This document shows, piece after piece, positions 34,301 through 43,403 of a stretch of 64,000 nucleotides of DNA (within the stretch, counting starts at the first letter, position 1; every line of letters begins with the position of its first letter). Source of the stretch: Lentilactobacillus senioris (lineage in GTDB: Bacteria; Bacillota; Bacilli; Lactobacillales; Lactobacillaceae); NCBI RefSeq assembly GCF_026798195.1, contig NZ_JAPQEZ010000001.1:308901-372900 (forward strand). Direction: 5' to 3'. The position numbers were made by a program, and so were the translations under genes. The notes beneath the pieces were generated by a model, which saw nothing but the letters and a program-made list of their open reading frames with translations, did no database searches and had not been told where the DNA came from.

Positions 34301-36448
34301 ACCGTATTGAAAACCGGGTTTCCGAAAAATGACGAACTAGTGCGTGCTAATCGCGATCCACATCGCCAAGATGCACTCAAAACGCAATTGAAATTACCAT
34401 TAGATAAAAAAGTGGTCTTGTATACACCGCTAAAACGAGGTAGTAAAAACAGTGATCTAGCATTAGATTTAGATTTAATGCGGCAACAATTAGGTGATGA
34501 TTACGTAGTGTTACTTTACCTCGATAAGTACTTGGCTTATTCACTTGATTTGAGTCAGTACGAAGGGTTTGCCTATGACGTTAGTGATTATCCTGAAATT
34601 AACGACTTATTCCTGGTTAGTGACGCATTATTAACGGATTACGATGACAGTATGTTTGACTATGCTTATCTAAATCGTCCAATGATTTTCTTTGCTTATG
34701 ATGAAGAAGAATTTTTAAAGGACAGTCCACGGCAAACTTACTTTGATTATGACAGTCAAATGCCAGGACCAATTGTTTCTGATACGGCTGCTGTGGCTAC
34801 GGCTATTCAAAATTTGGATACGATTCAGCAACAGTATGCTGATCAATTAACTGAATTTGCAAATCGTTTTGCGCAATATGGCCGAGATGGTGAAGCTACT
34901 AAGACAGTTGTTGAGACAATGTTAAATGCTAATGCTAAGGAACTAGATCAAGAACCACCTACAGCAGTTATTTGGGATAAGTTCTGGCATTTCTTTAAGA
35001 TTAAGGATTTTCAATCTAATTTACTCAATTACTTAGGACGGGTATTGCCTAAGAAGAATATCATCATCTTTGAAAGTTTCTTCGGTCGTCAATTCTCCGA
35101 TAATCCTAAGGCCCTATACGAGTATATTAAGAAAAACTATCCACAATATAAGTTGTATTGGAACGTTAGAGAAGATTTAATTCCTTACTTCCAAGAACAT
35201 AAAATTCCGTATACAGTTCGTTTTGGCTATAAAGGTTTGTTAAAACAAGCTCAGGCCAAGTACTTTATTACTAACACTCGGCGACCATTTAGATGGGACA
35301 AGCCTCAAGGGACTACATTGCTACAAACTTGGCATGGTACCCCACTTAAAACCATCGGAACTGACGTTCAGTTAGTGACTATGCCAGTTCACGATCCAGG
35401 CAAATATCATCAACAAGTGGTTCGAGATTCTAGTCGTTGGGATTATTTGATTGCGCCGAATAAATACTCGGCTGACATTATGAGTCGGGCGTTTAGAAAA
35501 GACACCAACCAAATGATGCTAACCGGTTATCCCCGTAACGATATCTTAGTTAACTACACGCAAGAAGATATTGCGCGGATTAAGGGTGACTTAGGGATTG
35601 ATCCGAATAAAAAATTAGTGCTGTATGCCCCAACTTGGCGAGACGATGAGTTTGTTAAAGCCCATGAGTTTACCGCCCAATTAAGGTTAGATTTGGCAGA
35701 ACTGCAAGCTCGCTTTGGCAGTGACGTGACCTTCTTGATTCGGACCCACTACATGATCGCTAATTCCCTGGATTTAACCCAGTTTACTAACGCGGTCAAC
35801 GTCAGTGATTACCAAGATATTAGTGAGTTATACCTAATTAGTGACGTCTTAATTACCGACTATTCTTCCGTAATGTTTGATTATTCGATTTTACGGCGGC
35901 CAATCATTTTCTACACTTATGATTTGGAACAATACGCAGGTACTATCCGAGGATTTTACTTTGACTTTACCGAAGCAGCTCCTGGTAAGCTAGTAAAAAC
36001 GACTACTGAGGTGGGAGACGAACTAGCCGATATCTTTACGAACGGTTGGCAACCAGATCAACAGTACATTAACTTTACCGAACGGTTCGATGAATGGATG
36101 GATGGTAAAGCTAGTGAACGAGTGGTTAATGAACTGTTAGCTAGAGATAACATGAAGACCGTTCCCGTGAAGGGGGATTTATCCTCATTAGGGATTGGTG
36201 AGCAACAAATCGAACTGCGCGATGCAGCTGCTATTTGGGCTTCTAATAAAGATTTCACTAGCAACGAAGATGTTTCGTTCGTTCAATATTACGATAAGCT
36301 GGATAAACCATTGCCGGTTGAGGCGTTGGAAGGCCAGTTAATTAAATCAACCCACACTGATGTTTTGATGCAAACTTACATCAAAGTAAAAGTGACGACG
36401 CCTAACCGCGATATTATTGGTTGGGTTAGTCGCGATGACGTGATGTAA
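31385..36448 (+). CDS. Giant GT2-TagF-TagF-SH3 wall-polymer synthase
   Basis: 1687 residues. Residues 1-240: GT2-like (LLSVIVTYTNGSTELKESL) in which the usual DADD is DSRD. Residues 330-790: long beta-rich linker. Residues about 798-1170: a TagF-like domain with eroded motifs (ETLRGTFLREMG in place of STWHGTPLK; YTPLKRGSK in place of YAPTWRDD; TDYDDSMFDYA). Residues about 1218-1580: a second TagF domain with all motifs (QTWHGTPLKTIG, YAPTWRDDEF, TDYSSVMFDY). Residues 1612-1687: SH3-like module ending WVSRDDVM. The first TagF unit is probably structural and the second catalytic. It follows its relative at 29038 by 37 bases. Confidence 0.85.
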   Translation: MNNEKLLSVIVTYTNGSTELKESLNSLLETKFPQESFEIILVNDQSDELATEIIADYEPQFENFKTILAPVGEISEYRTAGLKQATGTYVVFMDSRDQTPKWAFTNLVQTALDHDSDMVVGYTKQFDADGNIDVFPNQLGVSDTRFETTLTKTPNLIYDTLINNKLYRREFLANNSIQFTSESVDTDMSFTLAAHLASENTSVITKTSYLWRAREIHDYNGPDRGEFSDFEAKTAKLNICRTILIDNGVTEDSELYATFIHKVVSLDLPIFFTDVADTAENFQYHIQELIYGFLRDWNLWGSEALKKVDLKTQLQYWAIAHGNLNLLKQYSYAKRVYQIKEHAGRHYQLSIPGTDQKIVDQLDPSDNVLPVVQHLSSLKLDKETDIVNGKGYFRIKQMPLTKRPFSNNNFNEQISAELINIVNHAVYPIHFVRDTTPIHKRIFKSHSPWTHARYAFSIDLNDATKQLGQGIWKIRVTNEVAGQYKVDAFIDQPGKKAGKFKMKFVQGNNVVTALYNTQDALSFVCATKEARSTFWIKNAREEDDELVFDTNLNAAEERAIIDLGSDELAPVVGRVDSGTVRFDLSTVPNDLLGSSLKLLVQNLTTNYDRTYLYDYQKPADTFNVDKRMINVNYASTRRLLVSVNYPAVTVTSDKFADNQLKENLELLKPTANYDLNKSRLILVSGSKKRRNIFALTDILGTKPKDSKQLNIVLPLQYDDGRLEILSGNYNYTLELFDQNLQAYRRFSVIDKKYRDPVKSVDNPKFNNKISLTNGKVAQFTLASAKDNSHELRVRQPYAGWFNLGKGRRAVNYTLIYPLMRLLPLNKRLMVFDAHSANVDYNGNNKAIYEYVAEHHPEIKPVWIFSNDQEDVPLGAEVVRTNTLKYWYYLAVGKYFVQSTNLTNQYYKRKGQIEVETLRGTFLREMGFDAPKYRTATAKIQLDFADRIRRWDYMVVPSDYMELVASKAFDYDRTVLKTGFPKNDELVRANRDPHRQDALKTQLKLPLDKKVVLYTPLKRGSKNSDLALDLDLMRQQLGDDYVVLLYLDKYLAYSLDLSQYEGFAYDVSDYPEINDLFLVSDALLTDYDDSMFDYAYLNRPMIFFAYDEEEFLKDSPRQTYFDYDSQMPGPIVSDTAAVATAIQNLDTIQQQYADQLTEFANRFAQYGRDGEATKTVVETMLNANAKELDQEPPTAVIWDKFWHFFKIKDFQSNLLNYLGRVLPKKNIIIFESFFGRQFSDNPKALYEYIKKNYPQYKLYWNVREDLIPYFQEHKIPYTVRFGYKGLLKQAQAKYFITNTRRPFRWDKPQGTTLLQTWHGTPLKTIGTDVQLVTMPVHDPGKYHQQVVRDSSRWDYLIAPNKYSADIMSRAFRKDTNQMMLTGYPRNDILVNYTQEDIARIKGDLGIDPNKKLVLYAPTWRDDEFVKAHEFTAQLRLDLAELQARFGSDVTFLIRTHYMIANSLDLTQFTNAVNVSDYQDISELYLISDVLITDYSSVMFDYSILRRPIIFYTYDLEQYAGTIRGFYFDFTEAAPGKLVKTTTEVGDELADIFTNGWQPDQQYINFTERFDEWMDGKASERVVNELLARDNMKTVPVKGDLSSLGIGEQQIELRDAAAIWASNKDFTSNEDVSFVQYYDKLDKPLPVEALEGQLIKSTHTDVLMQTYIKVKVTTPNRDIIGWVSRDDVM

Positions 36449-36462
36449 ACTTTTCAACAATG

Positions 36463-36487
36463 ACCCCCAGCGATTGCTGGGGGTTTT
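36463..36487 (+). terminator. Terminator of the glycopolymer locus
   Basis: CCCCCAGC, GATT, GCTGGGGG followed by TTTTT. Confidence 0.9.
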
Positions 36488-36560
36488 TAGTTGGCTAGCA
36501 AAATTAAATTATTTCTACTATACTCAAAGTAACTAATTTGATAGAAACGGTGGTAAAACG

Positions 36561-37145
36561 ATGAAAACTTTAATCATTGCCAGTCAAAACGCCCATAAAG
36601 TGGCTGAATACCAACAAATGCTAAAGGGTTTGGATGTTGAGGTGAAATCCCTGGCCGATTTTGACAAAGTCCCAGCAATTGATGAAAATGGAACGACTTT
36701 TTCAGAAAATGCTCATATTAAGGCGCAAGCAATTGCTAAACACTTTCAGTTGCCTGTAATCGCTGATGACTCTGGCTTGATGGTTGCGGCATTAAATAAC
36801 GAACCGGGAGTTCATTCAGCTCGCTATGCTGGCGATCACGATGATGAAGCTAACCGGCAAAAAGTATTGGCGGGCCTAAAGGATAAAACAGACCGGTCAG
36901 CAGTGTTTCACACCACGATTGTGGCGCTCAAACCCACTGGAGAAGAATTGGAAACTATCGGTGAAGTCCCCGGCCAAATTTTGCCAGAAAAACGTGGTTC
37001 TGAAGCGTTTGGCTATGATTGTATCTTTATGCCAGACGGTTACGACAAAAGCTTTGGTGAGATGACAGAGGCCGAAAAAGACGCAATTAGCCATCGTGGC
37101 CGAGCATTGGAGCAATTACTGCAACAATTTGATGAATGGTGGTAA
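36561..37145 (+). CDS. rdgB: XTP/dITP pyrophosphatase (RdgB/HAM1)
   Basis: House-cleaning enzyme that hydrolyses non-canonical purine nucleoside triphosphates (dITP, XTP) to monophosphates. 194 residues, normal length. Motifs: IASQNAHKVAEYQQML at the N-terminus, ADDSGLMV, GVHSARYAG, FGYDCIFMP and SHRGRALEQL. A GGTGG site lies before the ATG. In lactobacilli it usually follows racE; here it stands alone between two terminators. Confidence 0.95.
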   Translation: MKTLIIASQNAHKVAEYQQMLKGLDVEVKSLADFDKVPAIDENGTTFSENAHIKAQAIAKHFQLPVIADDSGLMVAALNNEPGVHSARYAGDHDDEANRQKVLAGLKDKTDRSAVFHTTIVALKPTGEELETIGEVPGQILPEKRGSEAFGYDCIFMPDGYDKSFGEMTEAEKDAISHRGRALEQLLQQFDEWW

Positions 37146-37158
37146 AAATTTGAACACA

Positions 37159-37189
37159 AAAAAACCGACTTTGCTAAGTCGGTTTTTTC
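37159..37189. terminator. Bidirectional terminator between rdgB and xfp
   Basis: AAAAAACCGACTT, TGCT, AAGTCGGTTTTTT serves both convergent genes. Confidence 0.9.
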
Positions 37190-37200
37190 TTTAACTTAAA

Positions 37201-39660
37201 TTACTTCTTAAGGGGAGTCCATGACCAGTCAGTGAATTCTTCAATATCATGACCTTCTTCACGGGTAACCTTGAAGTGCTTAGCTAAGATGTCGTCCATC
37301 TTCTTATCGAAGGCAGCACCGGCAGCATTGTCGATAACACCCTTGTCCATAAGAATCTTAACAGCGTCTTTAGCTTGGTTGAAACGATCTAACTTAGAAT
37401 ATACACGCATATCGTAAGCAGTGGTGATATCACCATCTTCACGGTAACCGTGAACGTTTAAGCCTAAGTGTTGACGTTCGTAGAACATTGATTCAATCAA
37501 GTCTTCGAAACCATGGAAACCAAATACAACTGGTGTACCTGATTCGCCGAAGAACTTGTTGAATTCAGCGTCACTTAATTCACGTTCTTGGTTAAGAAGA
37601 CCATTCTTCTTTTGAAGACGTCCTAATTCAACAACGTTGACGTAACGCATTTTAACGTTAGGGAAGGCTTCGTTGATAAGATCAACAGCAGCCAAAGATT
37701 CGATGGTTGGTTCTACACCGGCTGAAGCAAAGACGATATCAGCATCTTCACCTTCAGCAACAGTAGAAGCCCAGTCGATAGTCTTAATACCAGTGTTAGC
37801 CAATTCATCAGCTTCTTCAACTGAGAACCATTGTTGACGAGGTTGCTTAGAAGCAACAATGTGGTTAACTTTTTGACGGTCTTTGAAGGCCCGGTCGAAG
37901 ACTGCAAGCAATGTGTTACCATCAGCTGGTAGGTATTGACGGATGAAGTCTGATTTCTTTTCTGCCAAGTGAGTAAGCATACCAGGATCTTGATGAGTGT
38001 AACCATTGTGATCTTGTTGGAATACAGTAGAAGTAGATACCAAGTTCAATGATGGGTAATCATTACGCCAGTTTTGAGCGGCAGCTTGGCGAATCCACTT
38101 AAAGTGTTGAGTAGTCATTGAGTCAACAACTCGAAGGAATGATTCGTATGAAGTAAATACACCGTAACGACCAGTCAAAGTGTAACCTTCAAGCCAACCT
38201 TCAGCTTGGTGTTCTGATAATTGAGCATCCAAGATACGGCCTTCTGGAGCTTCGTATTGATCGTAAGGTTCGTTAACTTTACTTTCCCATTGACGGTTAG
38301 TAACGTTAAACATATCCCAGAGACGGTTTGACATAGTTTCATCAGGACCGAATACACGGAATGAAGTTGGGTTCTTAGTAGCGATACCAGCAAAGAAAGT
38401 AGATAGAACGTTCATATCCATGTTACGCTTGCTGTCTGCTAATTCAGTACCACGGTTATCTTCGTTGATGTCGTTAGCTAATGACTTCCAGTCTGGTAAG
38501 TCAAGTAACTTAGGAGCAGCACCGAAGTCACGACCACCGTTAGCAACTGGGTTAGCTGCCATACGCTTGTCACCCTTAGGTGCGAAGTCAGCAACGTCAG
38601 CCTTCAATGAACCATCAGTGTTGAATAATTCAGCTGGCTTGTATGAGTTCATCCATTCTTCGAATTCTGGTAATTGGCTCAAGTCGCCTTGCTTCAAGTC
38701 AAGTGGCACTTGGTGAGCACGGAATGAACCTTCGATTGGTTCGCCGGCTTTGTTGTGAGTAGGACCACCCCAACCTTTAGGCAAACGAGCGATGATTACT
38801 GGCCATGCAGCAATTTCGCCATCTTCGTAACGGCCGTTTTCACGAGCGTCTTTTTGAATTTGCTTGATGTCTTCCATAGCTTTATCAAAGACTTCAGCAG
38901 CTTTTTCATGGTAAGTCATGTAGTCATGAATGTCGTCGTTTTCGATGAAACGAGGTGACCATCCAAGACCTTCGAAGAACTTAGCCAAATCTTCATCACT
39001 AGTACGTGAAGTAAGAGTTGGGTTAGAAATCTTGAAACCGTTGATGTCAAGAATTGGCAATACGGCACCGTCATTCTTAGGGTTCAAGAATTTGATTGAG
39101 TTCCATGCAGTCATTGCAGGACCAGTTTCGTTTTCACCATCACCAATGACAGTAAATGCGATTTGGTCTGGGTTGTCTAAAACAGCACCAGTAGCATGTG
39201 ATAGTGAGTAACCAAGTTCTCCACCTTCATGAAGTGAACCTGGAGTTTGGGCAGTCATATGTGAGCCAATTCCACCAGGGAATGAGAAGCGCTTGAATAA
39301 ACGTGACATACCTTCAACATCTTGAGTGATTTCAGGATAGTCTTCAGTGTAAGTACCGTCCAAGTAAGCGTTAGTAACCATAACTTGGCCACCGTGACCA
39401 GGACCACCAATGTAGAACATGTTAGCGTCGTACTTGTTGATCAAACGGTTAGCATGTGCGTACAAGAATGTTTGGCCAGAGATAGTTCCCCAGTGACCAA
39501 TAGGCTTAACTTTAACGTCATCCTTTTGGATAGGGGTGTTAGTTACTGAGAATAATGGGTTTGATTTCAAGAAAATCATACCACCAGAAAGGTAAGTAGC
39601 TGCACGCCACCAGGCGTCAACTTTTTCCAAATATTCTTTGGAATCGTAATCTACTGTCAT
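37201..39660 (-). CDS. xfp: Xylulose-5-phosphate/fructose-6-phosphate phosphoketolase
   Basis: Thiamine-diphosphate enzyme that splits xylulose-5-P (or fructose-6-P) with phosphate into acetyl-phosphate and glyceraldehyde-3-P (or erythrose-4-P); the key step of heterolactic fermentation. 819 residues, normal. Visible family blocks: [28 protein letters not shown], the [18 protein letters not shown] region, the ThDP fold GDGENETGP and [19 protein letters not shown] lies before the ATG. Codon use is strongly biased to a few preferred codons, as expected of a very highly expressed gene. Monocistronic. Confidence 0.97.
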   Translation of the reverse strand: MTVDYDSKEYLEKVDAWWRAATYLSGGMIFLKSNPLFSVTNTPIQKDDVKVKPIGHWGTISGQTFLYAHANRLINKYDANMFYIGGPGHGGQVMVTNAYLDGTYTEDYPEITQDVEGMSRLFKRFSFPGGIGSHMTAQTPGSLHEGGELGYSLSHATGAVLDNPDQIAFTVIGDGENETGPAMTAWNSIKFLNPKNDGAVLPILDINGFKISNPTLTSRTSDEDLAKFFEGLGWSPRFIENDDIHDYMTYHEKAAEVFDKAMEDIKQIQKDARENGRYEDGEIAAWPVIIARLPKGWGGPTHNKAGEPIEGSFRAHQVPLDLKQGDLSQLPEFEEWMNSYKPAELFNTDGSLKADVADFAPKGDKRMAANPVANGGRDFGAAPKLLDLPDWKSLANDINEDNRGTELADSKRNMDMNVLSTFFAGIATKNPTSFRVFGPDETMSNRLWDMFNVTNRQWESKVNEPYDQYEAPEGRILDAQLSEHQAEGWLEGYTLTGRYGVFTSYESFLRVVDSMTTQHFKWIRQAAAQNWRNDYPSLNLVSTSTVFQQDHNGYTHQDPGMLTHLAEKKSDFIRQYLPADGNTLLAVFDRAFKDRQKVNHIVASKQPRQQWFSVEEADELANTGIKTIDWASTVAEGEDADIVFASAGVEPTIESLAAVDLINEAFPNVKMRYVNVVELGRLQKKNGLLNQERELSDAEFNKFFGESGTPVVFGFHGFEDLIESMFYERQHLGLNVHGYREDGDITTAYDMRVYSKLDRFNQAKDAVKILMDKGVIDNAAGAAFDKKMDDILAKHFKVTREEGHDIEEFTDWSWTPLKK

Positions 39661-39712
39661 TAATTAATACTCCTTTAAAAATGAGTTGATAAATTTTTCT
39701 TTACCAGTTATA

Positions 39713-39740
39713 AGAATACCTAATGTTGGTGAAAAGTCAA
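39713..39740 (-). promoter_or_regulatory. xfp promoter
   Basis: Minus-strand TTGACT (39740-39735) and TATTCT (39718-39713) with a 16-base spacer, about 50 bases before the xfp start codon. Confidence 0.6.
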
Positions 39741-40057
39741 CCTTATTTAAAATTGATACGGTCCAATTTTAAGGCGTATTTGCAGCTAATTCATGTGAAC
39801 TACTTAACTGCTAAATTTATAAAAAGGCTAGATCGGTTTATCCCCGAACCAATATTTGGTAAAATTGCCATCAAATCCAGTAACGACAGCGATTATAGAG
39901 CCTAGGTTATGTGAAGCTGATTAGGGCTAATTTTAGGAATGGTGAATAATTTAGCAATGGTTAATTTAAAGGGAATTTTTTTATGATTATATTTTTATAG
40001 AAAATAATTTGACTTTAAGTTGTAATCTAATTAGGTTGCGCCTAATGGTATAATCAA
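39741..40057. other. Intergenic region between divergent xfp and the secreted-protein gene
   Basis: No convincing gene: a 60-codon frame at 39723-39905 overlaps the xfp promoter and has no ribosome binding site. Contains the extended -10 TGGTATAAT (40046-40054) for the plus-strand gene and an inverted repeat ATTAGG-N5-CCTAAT at 40030-40046 that abuts it, a possible operator. Confidence 0.45.
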
Positions 40058-40081
40058 ATGCGAAATCAAGGAGGATTTACT

Positions 40082-40909
40082 ATGAAATTAAAGTCGATTT
40101 TATTGACAACAGTTGCTTTAGGATCATTTGGGATGCTAGCAAACCACGCTACTAATGTTAAGGCTAGTGTGGTCTATGAATCAGGATACATTAAGGAAAG
40201 TAATAAAACAGTTTATGTAACTACCAAAAAAAGTTTAAAAACTAATCTATATAGAAATATCAACGGTAAAAAAGTCCGTTATGTGATCCCTAAGGGAACT
40301 AACCTAGTTGGAAGTAGTGAAGCAGATAAGCAGAGTGATGGTAAGTTTACTACTACTTTTAATGCTGGATTTTACAATTACAACTATGCTTTTAAATCAA
40401 GTTTTGTAAATTGGAAAAATATTTCATTGAGCTCACAATTTGCATTTAAGAGTAGCGACTTCAAAGTGGTAAAGAACCCTTCATCAGTTTTAGGGACTTC
40501 TTGGGAACGGGGAACTGATTTTAAATTCAAAAATGGTTCACATCAAATGTTCTCGATTACCCAAGATCACTACATTCAATTTTACAGTACATCTAATGTT
40601 AAAAAGGCTGGTATTACCAGCAATTTTATTACTAGTGGACTTGATAAACTTAAGCCAACCACTAGTCGTAAAATTACCAGCATTAAAACTTCTGGAAAGA
40701 ACGTCACATATTTATACTACACGAAACCAATTACCGGTCTAACAGAGTATAAGGTTCGCCCAGGCTTGTATCGTTTGAAGGTTAACACCCAAGATATTAA
40801 GAGATTTGATAAAACAGTTGGGGAAAACGACTATACTGCTATTTGGCAACGGGCTTTTGTAGGTGGTAAGGCCTACAACAACGTTTTAGAAATTGAATAT
40901 GGCGACTAA
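40082..40909 (+). CDS. Secreted protein of unknown function
   Basis: 275 residues from ATG 40082 (AAGGAGG upstream; an earlier in-frame ATG would place the binding site inside the gene). A Sec signal peptide MKLKSILLTTVALGSFGMLA with cleavage near VKA-SV is followed by a basic, Tyr/Lys/Ser-rich mature part with strand-like segments (KTVYVTTKKSLKTNLYRN; GTNLVGSSEAD). The N-terminal mature region resembles the SLAP/SH3-like surface-associated repeats of lactobacilli, only weakly. No LPxTG or transmembrane anchor. Function unknown. Confidence 0.75.
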   Translation: MKLKSILLTTVALGSFGMLANHATNVKASVVYESGYIKESNKTVYVTTKKSLKTNLYRNINGKKVRYVIPKGTNLVGSSEADKQSDGKFTTTFNAGFYNYNYAFKSSFVNWKNISLSSQFAFKSSDFKVVKNPSSVLGTSWERGTDFKFKNGSHQMFSITQDHYIQFYSTSNVKKAGITSNFITSGLDKLKPTTSRKITSIKTSGKNVTYLYYTKPITGLTEYKVRPGLYRLKVNTQDIKRFDKTVGENDYTAIWQRAFVGGKAYNNVLEIEYGD

Positions 40910-40950
40910 TTTTAACTTTAATTAACTGTGGTAGTTTGAATAAAGAAAAT

Positions 40951-40991
40951 ACAAAAACACCAGCAACTTTTTTAGTTGCTGGTGTTTTTGT
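40951..40991. terminator. Bidirectional terminator
   Basis: AAAAACACCAGCAACT and AGTTGCTGGTGTTTTT with a TTTTT loop lie between convergent genes. Confidence 0.9.
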
Positions 40992-41003
40992 ATTTACATG
41001 ATC

Positions 41004-41747
41004 CTATCTACTTTGGTCCATCTCAATCAACTGTTGCTTTTGCTTATCCATTGCAGTGGCAGTTACCTTAGCCACAATTTGTTTTTGCAAAGCTTTTTGT
41101 TGGGCGGCACTCATCGTCGGATTTTTTTGCATGGCGGCCATCATTTGTTGTTTGACCACTTTAGCCATCTGGGCTTTTTGAGCTGCTTGTTGTTTTTTGT
41201 TAGCTTTAGCTTGTTTTTGCAAGTCTTTAGCTTGCTTAGAAGTTAAGACTACGTAGCTATCTGGAAGTTCAAAGGTGTTAATTCTAGATTTATAAACGGA
41301 ACCATCACCCAACCCAGCAAATAAGATTTTATAGAAATCATTCTTATAAACGTATTGTTTGGTTTGGGTAACTAACTTAGCGTTGTCAGTTTTGACGTGC
41401 TTATACTTATTGGTGGTGTTAACGTCTACTTGGGTATGCTTAGTTTTACCCTTGTCAGTTAACTTATAAACGACGATTTTTTCGTCTTTGGTTCCTAATT
41501 TTTGTTCCACCAACATGTTCATGTCCATTTGTTTGATGGCACTAACTGGTTTGATGGCTTTAGTGGTAGTGATGGTTTCTAGTTTCATGCCCCAGTGCCA
41601 GCTGTCTGCAGCCGTAATGGCGGTCAGAGAAAAGACTAGTAAAGCAAATGACACTACATACAAAATTACGCGACCGATTCCATGCTGCATAACCACGTAG
41701 GAAACGATGAACAATAATGCGCTAATAATAATTAATGCTAGAGCCAT
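41004..41747 (-). CDS. DUF4811-like membrane protein, partner of MFS exporter
   Basis: 247 residues: two N-terminal membrane helices (4-20 and 27-45), an extracellular beta-rich part (DSWHWGMKLETITTTKAIKPV, YVYKNDFYKILFAGLGDGSVYKS, YVVLTSKQAKDLQ) and a long Lys/Gln/Ala-rich coiled C-terminus. This matches the DUF4811 proteins that in lactobacilli follow DHA2-type multidrug exporters. The stop of the exporter overlaps this ATG as TAATG, so expression is coupled. It may stabilise or assist the exporter; this is an inference from gene order. Confidence 0.75.
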   Translation of the reverse strand: MALALIIISALLFIVSYVVMQHGIGRVILYVVSFALLVFSLTAITAADSWHWGMKLETITTTKAIKPVSAIKQMDMNMLVEQKLGTKDEKIVVYKLTDKGKTKHTQVDVNTTNKYKHVKTDNAKLVTQTKQYVYKNDFYKILFAGLGDGSVYKSRINTFELPDSYVVLTSKQAKDLQKQAKANKKQQAAQKAQMAKVVKQQMMAAMQKNPTMSAAQQKALQKQIVAKVTATAMDKQKQQLIEMDQSR

Positions 41748-43210
41748 TATTTGTCACCTCCTACGGTTTGTTTTTGCTTCAGTAAGTATGATAATCCCCA
41801 ACCAACTAGACAGAATAGAACTGCGATGGAGAAGGCGGCTGAGTAACCATTTAGCACTGCATTTTGAGCGCCTTCCTTGTAAACAAGCGGGTTACTGTGT
41901 AAAACGTGTTTGGCCGGCATATCTGCTTTGGTAACGTTAGTCAAAATACTAATCAAAATGGCAGTTCCGACAGAACTGGCCACTTGGCGAGCCGTGTTGT
42001 TAACAGCGGTCCCGTGGCTAATCATGCTGGTTGGTAATGCGTTCATCCCGGCAGTAGAGGTTGGCATCATAACCATCCCCACCCCTAACATCCGAATACA
42101 GTAAGTTACGATAATGAATAGGAGCGGAGTTTCCTTAGTTAAGAAAAGAAAGGGAATTGTTCCTAGCGTTAAAAGAATCATTCCGGCAGTGGCCAAGTGT
42201 TTAGCCCCGTACTTATCAAATAATCGACCAGTGATGGGACTAGCGATCCCAATCATTAAGGCTCCAGGAAGAAGTGTTAATCCAGATTCAAGCGCTGAAT
42301 CGCCCCGAATAGTTTGTAAATAAATTGGAAGTACCATTTCTACTCCGACCATGGCCATGTTAACGTCTGAAGAAAGGATGGCGGAAATGGTGAAATCACG
42401 AGTTTTGAACACGCGCAATTCCAAGAAGGGATTTTCCAAGTGAAGTTGCCGATAAACGAAAATAGCAATTGCGATTACTCCAATTAAGATAGGAGCAATA
42501 ACGGTAGGATCGCCCCAACCATTGTCTCCAACTTGAGAGAAACCATAAAGTAATAATCCAAATCCTAAAGTGGACTCGGCAGCTGAAAGCCAATCCAAGT
42601 TACTCTTCTTGGTGGCAAGCACTTTCTTATTAAAGATTAAGCCTACTATTAACGCCAAAATGGTAAATGGAATTAAAGTGCTAAATAATGCTCTCCAGTT
42701 GTAATTATCAATTAACCAACCAGAAAGGGTAGGTCCAATTGCGGGAGCAAGACCGATAGCAAGGCCCATCATTCCCATGACGGCCCCCCGGCGATCTGGT
42801 GGGTAAATAGAAAGTAATACCGTTTGGGCAACGGGCATTGCGATTCCGGCCCCCACCGCTTGGATAACTCGGGCAACAAAGAGCATGCCAAAGCTTGTAG
42901 CGGTCCAGGCTAAAATTGATCCGCCTAAGAAGAAGAACATGGCGGTATTAAATAAGGCCCCACTACCGAACCGACTAATGAGCCAAGCGGAAATGGGAAT
43001 CATGACTCCGTTGACCATCATGTAGCCAGTGGTCAGCCATTGAACTGTAGATGTAGAAACGTCAAAGGCATCCATTAATGTAGGGTAAGCAGTTGCCAAC
43101 ATGGTACTACTTAACACGGACATAAACAGACCCAAAATAATGGCTACCATCATCATGGTACGATTATATGGTTTGCCGTTGGCGTCTAATGTTTGTTGCT
43201 TTTCAGCCAT
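41747..43210 (-). CDS. MFS multidrug exporter, DHA2 (EmrB/QacA) family
   Basis: 487 residues with 14 predicted membrane segments, the size and topology of DHA2 proton-drug antiporters. Motifs: SVLSSTMLATAYPTLMDAF in helix 1 and WLTTGYMMVNGVMIP, plus the motif-C region MGLAIGLAPAIGPTLSG. AAAGGAGC before the ATG. Divergently transcribed from a MerR-type regulator gene with palindromes and a 20-base promoter spacer between them, the arrangement of MerR-controlled drug efflux. Substrates unknown. Confidence 0.9.
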   Translation of the reverse strand: MAEKQQTLDANGKPYNRTMMMVAIILGLFMSVLSSTMLATAYPTLMDAFDVSTSTVQWLTTGYMMVNGVMIPISAWLISRFGSGALFNTAMFFFLGGSILAWTATSFGMLFVARVIQAVGAGIAMPVAQTVLLSIYPPDRRGAVMGMMGLAIGLAPAIGPTLSGWLIDNYNWRALFSTLIPFTILALIVGLIFNKKVLATKKSNLDWLSAAESTLGFGLLLYGFSQVGDNGWGDPTVIAPILIGVIAIAIFVYRQLHLENPFLELRVFKTRDFTISAILSSDVNMAMVGVEMVLPIYLQTIRGDSALESGLTLLPGALMIGIASPITGRLFDKYGAKHLATAGMILLTLGTIPFLFLTKETPLLFIIVTYCIRMLGVGMVMMPTSTAGMNALPTSMISHGTAVNNTARQVASSVGTAILISILTNVTKADMPAKHVLHSNPLVYKEGAQNAVLNGYSAAFSIAVLFCLVGWGLSYLLKQKQTVGGDK

Positions 43211-43230
43211 TGTGTGTTGCTCCTTTGTAT

Positions 43231-43290
43231 TAAATTAACTTTAATATACTAACGCTAGTAAAAATCATTGTCAACTAAATTGACAATGAT
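43231..43290 (-). promoter_or_regulatory. MerR-type promoter and operator of the MFS exporter
   Basis: A perfect inverted repeat (ATCATTGTCAA, 5 bases, TTGACAATGAT) lies at 43264-43290. On the minus strand its TTGACA half acts as a -35 separated by 20 bases from TATATT (about 43248-43243), the over-long spacing characteristic of MerR-activated promoters. ACTAGCGTTAGT, a short palindrome, fills the spacer. Confidence 0.6.
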
Positions 43291-43321
43291 AGTATTTTTC
43301 TTGACAACATCGTTCGAAAAT

Positions 43322-43350
43322 TTGCCAGGCATGTTAGAATTTGTTATAGT
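43322..43350 (+). promoter_or_regulatory. Promoter of the MerR-family gene
   Basis: TTGCCA (43322-43327), a 17-base spacer and TATAGT (43345-43350) with an upstream TG (extended -10). Confidence 0.6.
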
Positions 43351-43403
43351 GTTTCATCGTAAAGTAGTTTCAATTATTTTAAACGGAAACGAGTGAAGAA
43401 ATA

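Noticed and set aside
39723-39905. 60-codon frame upstream of xfp
   Set aside because: It overlaps the xfp promoter, has no ribosome binding site and no recognisable sequence.
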